Assembly (NCBI GenBank): GCA_025531455.1
Contig: JAMYHL010000110.1
Location: 1 to 64,000, forward strand
Direction of reading: 5' to 3'
Length of the DNA stretch: 64,000 nt
DNA from: Apiotrichum sp. Y4204
Lineage: Eukaryota; Basidiomycota; Tremellomycetes; Trichosporonales; Trichosporonaceae
Part shown: in pieces, positions 58,297 through 64,000 of the stretch
Position numbering within the stretch: the stretch's first letter is position 1
Layout: each line of letters starts with the position of its first letter
Notes under the pieces: model-generated
What the model was told of the DNA's origin: nothing
Database searches by the model: none
The model's input: the letters and a program-made list of their open reading frames with translations, nothing else
Made by a program: the position numbers and the translations under genes

Positions 58297-59966
58297 CGGG
58301 ATACGGTGGTGGCTTGTGTGGGGGTGGGCGCTTGATGCGGGTGTTGTGACTGGCCAATCCGCCGACTTGCCAACTACATGCGTTTGGGGGGGCATGTGGG
58401 GGAGAGGCCACAGAGGCGTGAGCGATCGAGGGCCCAGGGATCGGTAGGGGGCCAGGAGTGGAAGAGAGAAGGGGGGGGGCAAGGGATCAAGGGAGATCTC
58501 CGGTGGTGCACAGTCTGGTCTGTGTTGATCTGGTTGCTGGTTGGCTGCAATGATGCAGGTGATGTGAACTTTGGAGAACTCGGAAAAGGCACCTTCGGGC
58601 GTGCGGCCGGCACGGCATTGCAGGTCACGGGGTATGGGCAAAATGGCCAAGGGCCAGTAGACTGGTCGTTAGGGTCTCCCGGGCATCCTAGGGCATGAAG
58701 GCCCAAGCGCGGGACCTTCTCAAGCACTGAATGACGATCATGTTGATACCTTTGTTCAGTTCAAGTGCGTAGGCCGCGCGTAGGATCGTAGGATTTAGTC
58801 GATTCCACCTGGGGAAATTCTGCAGATCCTCCACACGGTCTGCACCCTCATTTGTGCCCCCTTGTACCAACACACTATCTTTACATACCGGATCATCGCG
58901 ACATTAACATATTCACAGATATGCACAGATGATTGGGGCGTTCGCGTGGGGCTCCCCTTCGGAGCGCGAAGAGTAACAGCTGCACTTGTTCCGCCCAAAA
59001 GCACACCTTGGAGCATTGTGAAAATGATCAATTGCTAACCGAACACAATGTACCGAAGGAGAATTATTCGAATATGCGGACTAACAACATTACAGGCGAG
59101 ACGCGACCTCGCTCGGGCAAAAACGCCAGTACTGGGGGCGCCCGGCACATTGTTATGAACCCTTTCGTCATCAGGGTTGGGCCCCGCAATCCCCAGTCTC
59201 CCTCTCCATCTTGGTGTTCCCCACCCCTGGATTTAGGTGCCCTTAAAGGAACTCACCCTCCCAGCCAGGTGGCTTGCACGGTTGATGCAGGTATCTCTTA
59301 TCAGCGATCAGTGATCTAAGTATGGGTAGCATTCTGGGTTCGAAAGTGTTTCTCTCAGGCGGTGATGAGCTTGTAGAAGCAGTGGTCACTCATGGTTAAA
59401 CTGCCCGAGGGACGTTGCACCCCATGTAGTACTTTTTGATGTCTTTGCCCGCGTTATAGGACGCCGCTGGTCTGTCGGCCTGTTACGACAGTCCCCTATG
59501 GAGGCTGACCTTCCACCGTATCTAGGCAAGAGAAAATGAGTCCACGCTTGTAACTGTAACACAGCTGTACCACTACTGCTCCACGATCTCTCTAATCTGT
59601 GAGCTTTGAAGCTGTGAGCTGTAAGCTGTTAGTGTGCATTGCCATGAGGATTGCATTGTACGCAATGTTCTCATACCCCGCCATGCTCCATACGTGCACG
59701 GTCGTGCGTGCACCGTAGGCCTGGTGCCACACAGTGCCACAAAGGGACATGGAACGAGGTCAGGATCAGTTGTTTGCCGATGTCGAATACGTAATCGTGA
59801 CCATCCCGCAGGTGACTTTCAACATTGAAGGAATGATGCCCCGCCTCCACCGGCCCGGAACTTGTCCTGGAGACCATGCATTACCGTGGAGCATGCAAGA
59901 TGTTGCTGATCAGATACGCACCACAAGAGCTCGGCGACCACCTGGTACAGGCTCATGGGGGGATTG

Positions 59967-59996
59967 TCGGGCTCCGCGAGCTCCGCGAGCTCCGCG
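59967..59996. repeat. GAGCTCCGC direct repeat
   Basis: Three near-adjacent copies of a 9-bp unit CGCGAGCTC or its shift, about 80-110 bp upstream of the BCKDHB start. Possibly promoter or 5' UTR sequence. Confidence 0.65.
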
Positions 59997-60074
59997 CCTT
60001 AAAGGAGCATAGCTGACTGCAGCAACTTCCCAATCCCCATCCCATATTGGATTCTAACGACTCAACAGGCTACC

Positions 60075-61832
60075 ATGCTTGTCCGCGCATCGTTTAAGAC
60101 CCGACAGGCTTTGCCTCTGCTTCAGCGGGGACTCGGCCTCAGACACCAATCGTCCGCCGCTGACCCGACGGTCCGTGATGGAAGCACTGCTCGTGCCACG
60201 CCGTCTCCCGCCTCAACGCAGGAGCTGGAGCCGTCTTTGGGCAGCAGCAACCTCCTGAAGAGCACCCGCGAGGAGGTGAGTGATACTCCATTATCTTCAA
60301 GGCTAATTGCTTTCACAGGCCTTGGCCACCAAGGGCCTCGTTTTCACCGATGGACACGGCCTGAAGGGTCCCACTGGCAAAGGACGCGAGACCAGGAAGA
60401 TGAACCTCCACCAGGCAATTCGAGATGCTCTGCGGTTAGTTGCCTCGGAAAAGCAAGCTTGCTTACGGGTAGTACCGCGTTGGTCAACAATCCTAAGAGC
60501 TTTGTGTTTGGCGAGGATGTCAAGGCTCATGGCGTGTTGTGAGTTGTCACTGTCTGGCGTTGATCGACTACGCTGACATATTTTCCACAGCCGGTGCACC
60601 CAAGGACTTGCTGAGGAGTTTGGTGAGTCACGTCAGACAGCACGGCTGACATCCCACAGGAGAGAAGCGGGTTTTCAACACACCCTTGACTGAGCAAGGC
60701 ATTGCTGGCTTTGGCATCGGGCTCGCGAGCGTGGGCGCCACGGCCATTGCAGAGATTCAGTTTGGTGACTATGTAGGTATCCATACGAATGGGACACTAG
60801 CTAATCGCTTTTCAGATCTTCCCTGCCTTTGACCAACTGGTGAACGAGGCGGCAAAGCAGCGTTACGCCAGTGGAGGTTCATACCCTCTCCCAGGTGGAT
60901 CCTTCACTGTCCGTGCTCCCGTGATGAGCGTCGGTCACGGAGGCCTCTACCACTCGCAGAGTCCCGAAGTAAGTCCCCTCTCCCTCCCTAAATGTCACTG
61001 GCGACGTCACTTGCTGACAGTGTAGGGCTTCTTCTTGGGTGCGGCTGGTCTCAAGGTGGCAGTTGTTCGGTCGCCTCTTCAGGCCAAAGGTCTCCTCGCT
61101 GCGGCGTTCCGTGACCCCAATCCCACGATTATCTTTGAGCCCAAAGTTCTGTGAGTGCTTCACAATACCGCTTATCGCACAGCTAACCCAATGCAGGTAC
61201 CGCGCTGCTGGTGAGCAAATCGTTCCCTCTGGTCCACTAACGCAATCCCAGTTGAGCAAGTTCCGGTTGATGAGTTCACATTGCCGCTTGAGCGTATCGA
61301 CGAGATCCGGCCCGGCACCGACTTGACGGTCGTCTCATACGGCACGCCGTTGTACACAACCCGTGCGCACAGTCGTATTTCTAGATGCTAACCCCAGTCC
61401 GTGCGATTGAGCTTCTCTGCAACCCTCCTCCCAGCCTTGTGCAATTCCTCCCTGAGAGGCTTCGTCCTCCCAACCCCGCGCCATCCATTCAGCTGATTGA
61501 TCTCCGTACCATCAACCCATTGCCTCTTGGGGAGATCACGGACGCTGTTCGCAAAACTGGCCGTATGGTCATCGTTCACGAAGCTGGCAAGAGCGGAAGC
61601 GTCGGTAACAACCTGGCCGGTGAGGTTGGTCGTCGCGCGTTTGATTACCTTGAGGCCCCCATTGGGCTTGTGGCAGGATGGGAGTAAGTGTTATTCACGG
61701 ACTCTGCCAAAACGCTCAGTTTAGTATGCTGATATCAATTCCAGTGTGCCCGTTCCCCTGGCCTACGAGAAGTTCTACCAGCCCGATGTCATTCGAGTGT
61801 TCGACAAACTTGTTGAAACTCTGTCGTACTAA
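60075..61832 (+). CDS. BCKDHB: Branched-chain 2-oxoacid dehydrogenase E1 beta subunit
   Basis: Mitochondrial subunit of the complex that decarboxylates the keto acids of Leu, Ile and Val. The N-terminus [19 protein letters not shown] is a targeting signal. Family blocks: [64 protein letters not shown]-type text, [13 protein letters not shown] (cofactor loop), [20 protein letters not shown] and [18 protein letters not shown]. The end reads [13 protein letters not shown]. It pairs with an E1 alpha subunit encoded elsewhere. About nine exons. The GLYHSQSPE motif and length separate it from pyruvate dehydrogenase E1 beta. Fits with ACADM in mitochondrial acyl-CoA metabolism. Confidence 0.96.
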
Positions 61833-62255
61833 ACAATGGAAACCGTCTGAGTTATGCATGGATCATTACATTACATACTGGATTTATTCGTCAACTTGGC
61901 GCAACGGGGCATGGTTGCACGCATTGCAGAACGAAGTCTGGTGATGGGATGATGACCAGCTGCCATTATGTAAGAGAACTGCCATAAGCCAAATCGGCTA
62001 GGGCTGGAGTGGAGGCGCGACATCAACGGTCAGGCTGGGTAGGGGACCAGGGGTGTCGCGCTGGAACGCGTGGGTTTCAGACCAGAAGGCCAAATGACCT
62101 TCACAGGACGTAGGACATGCATGTTATAGCGCTGACCCATTCATGCCCCCTCGCTCATTTCCTGTGGCTCTTGTTGATCTTGTTCATTCCCGTGTCCTCC
62201 TCTCCGCTGAGATCCGCTTTTGATATCTTTTCGCACTTGAAACGACAACGCCATT
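61833..62255. other. Intergenic BCKDHB/ERV41
   Basis: 423 bp, both neighbours on the plus strand. No gene or notable repeat. Confidence 0.6.
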
Positions 62256-63923
62256 ATGTACGCTCCTCCAACTGGGCATCGTCCGCCCTCCTCTTTCCGC
62301 AATGGCGAGGGTAGCTCCTCCATATTGGAGGAACTCGACAAGTTTGCACCGATCAAGAGCTTTGACGCGTTTCCCAAGGTATGCACCGTTTATGGATAGC
62401 TGCTAAACGATCCAGGTGCAGCCTACCTATACAGTTCGCTCCAAAAGGGGTGGCCTGTTGACCGCGGTTGTTGGCTTGGTCATCTTCATACTTGTCCTGG
62501 TTAGTCCTACCTAAGTCACTGTAACGATATTGATTGCTTTACTGACCTGTAGAACGATCTGGGCGAGTTCCTATACGGAGCACCAAGCTATTCCTTCCGC
62601 GTCGACCCCGGGATTGAAGAGAATCTTCAACTCAACGTGGATCTCACGGTGGCAATGCCCTGCCAATGTACGATTACATTTGTTGGATTCTTGTTGACGA
62701 AACAGTCCTATCGATCGATCTCCGCGATGCTGTTGGCGACAGGTTGCATCTTAGTAACCACTTTTCCAAGGAAGGAGTGAGGTTTTTGTTTTCCAACACA
62801 AGCTGACTCGGAGACCACTTTTAATCCCGGCAAAGCAACGTCCGTGAAGTGGGTCGCACCGGAGAGTTCTAGTTGCTAACCAAAGGCGTGTATCGGCTTC
62901 TGAACGTATCTCGGCATCCAAGGTTATCTCAGATTCAAGGCGTTCAACTCCCAATCAAAAAGGATCCCTTTCCGGTCTTCAAGCGTTGTTCTTGCCAAAA
63001 GGAAACCAGAAACAGCGCCATCTCGACTACCGTCCGACCCATGATGCCGATGAAGAAGGTCCTGCATGCCGCATCTATGGCAGTGCCAGTGTCAAGAAGG
63101 TTACGGGGAATCTGCACATCACCACACTTGGTCACGGATACATGAGTTTTCATCATACAGACCATGACGGTAAGCATGTCCCTGATTGTCACGAACTGAC
63201 AGACTTAGTAATGAACTTGACTCATGTCATTCACGAGTTCTCTTTTGGTCCCTTCTTCCCCGCAATCGCTCAGCCGCTCGATGTGAGCCTAGACACCACA
63301 GATCATCGTAAGAACTCACACACCCTGGTGACGTGCTAAACCATGACAGCGTTCACTTCGTTTCAATACTTCCTCCGAATTGTTCCTACAACCTACATTG
63401 ACGCCAGTGGACGTAAACTTGTAACGTCGCAAGTGGGTGAACTGATATGAACAGAGCTGACGCCTAGTACGCTGTCACAGACTACTCGCGCACTTTTGAC
63501 CACGGCCGTGGTGTCCCAGGCATATTTTTCAAGTACGATTTGGAACCCATGTCCGTCACAATCCGCGAAAGGACCACATCCCTCTATACCTTCCTGCTAC
63601 GCCTTGTAGGCGTGATTGGTGAGTTTGGAACGACAATCCATTAATTCTACCATCCTCGGAAAGGTGTTCTCCAGCGCGACGCCATACCTGGTATCGGAAC
63701 CGGAATGAATCGCTAATCCTTCGCAGGAGGTGTTTGGACTGTCGCAGGATTCGGTCTGCGTATCGCGAATCGTGCCCAAAAGGAAGTTGTGAAAGCTGTC
63801 GGCAAAGAACAAGATATTATCCCCTCGTCCCTCCCCGCTTCTCAGTCCACAGCTTCCTTGAAGACCAGTAGTTGGGGCGCGAGTCGCGACGTGTGGGGAG
63901 GAGATGAGTTGAAGAGACGCTAG
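62256..63923 (+). CDS. ERV41: ER-Golgi COPII vesicle protein Erv41
   Basis: Erv41 forms a complex with Erv46 that cycles between ER and Golgi and returns escaped ER enzymes. The start MYAPPTGHRPPSS leads to the family N-terminal block SFDAFPK and, after an intron, QPTYTVRSKRGGLLTAVVG. The first membrane segment is LLTAVVGLVIFILVL, followed by NDLGEFLYG. The luminal domain has NVDLTVAMPC, LSIDLRDAVGDRLHLS, CRIYGSASVKKVTGNLHIT and HVIHEFSFGPFFPAIAQPLD. The second membrane segment is LVGVIGGVWTVAGFGLRI, then a cytosolic tail ending GGDELKRR. About eight exons. Erv41 is favoured over Erv46 because the cysteine-rich loop typical of Erv46 is not seen. Confidence 0.91.
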
Positions 63924-64000
63924 AGTTGAACCCACGGGGACAGATATGCACCAGATACTGTACATCGTTCTGGTGCTGTGACTTCATCACCTTGCGAAGA
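63924..64000. other. Right end, ERV41 3' flank
   Basis: 77 bp after the ERV41 stop; no feature seen. Confidence 0.6.

Larger units (their letters stand above)
57770..60074. other. Divergent upstream region PKA/BCKDHB
   Basis: About 2.3 kb without a recognised gene. It carries the GGTGAT microsatellite (58243-58296), a G-run near 58471-58479, and GAGCTCCGC direct repeats (59967-59996). The long upstream region may reflect complex control of PKA. Confidence 0.55.

Overview
The window is nuclear DNA of an intron-rich fungus, most likely a basidiomycetous yeast of the Tremellomycetes. Every recognisable protein is eukaryotic and fungal: Mkt1, Sen54, Lys4 homoaconitase, She9/Mdm33, Alg7, Erv41, PKA. 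Genes are split by many short GT-AG introns of roughly 45-60 nt. Two glycan-synthesis genes point to the Cryptococcus/Trichosporon side: a Stealth-family sugar-phosphotransferase (like cryptococcal Xpt1) and a CAP10-type GT90 glycosyltransferase. The order is inferred; no rRNA or marker is present to fix it.

Layout: 1-4569 has no recognisable gene. 4570-20163 carries MKT1 (-), CSN5 (-), a Stealth/XPT1-like gene (-), a Rho-family GTPase (-), a small SelK-like gene (+) and a secreted Ser/Thr/Glu-rich repetitive protein (-), separated by long non-coding stretches. 20164-23707 has no recognisable gene. From 23708 to 47253 the region is dense: SHE9/MDM33 (+), a histidine phosphatase (-), ALG7 (+), a TTC1-like TPR protein (-), LYS4 (-), GT90 (+), SEN54 (+), POL3 (-), a medium-chain acyl-CoA dehydrogenase (+) and UTP18 (-). 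47254-51412 is a gene-free gap with an AT-rich core. 51413-63923 holds GLC3 (-), DPH3 (+), a PKA catalytic subunit (-), the branched-chain dehydrogenase E1 beta (+) and ERV41 (+).

Most genes are unrelated housekeeping functions arranged as convergent pairs with gaps of 60-410 bp (SHE9/phosphatase, ALG7/TTC1, SEN54/POL3, ACADM/UTP18, DPH3/PKA) and divergent pairs with shared promoters (LYS4/GT90, POL3/ACADM, GLC3/DPH3, PKA/BCKDHB). Loose functional links are secretory-pathway glycosylation and traffic (ALG7, GT90, Stealth, ERV41) and mitochondrial metabolism (LYS4, ACADM, BCKDHB, SHE9). No operon, CRISPR, tRNA or rRNA gene was found.

The most striking signal is exon architecture. The acyl-CoA dehydrogenase reads correctly through its conserved KMWITN motif only if a 3-nt exon (GAT, 44086-44088) lies between two 48-nt introns. 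The Rho gene encodes its P-loop and switch I in five consecutive exons of 12, 45, 28, 19 and 11 nt. The secreted repetitive protein contains a 48-nt intron with no stop and a length divisible by three, plus repeated acidic modules each holding one cysteine. Exon joins were worked out by hand from splice signals and family conservation; no RNA evidence was available.
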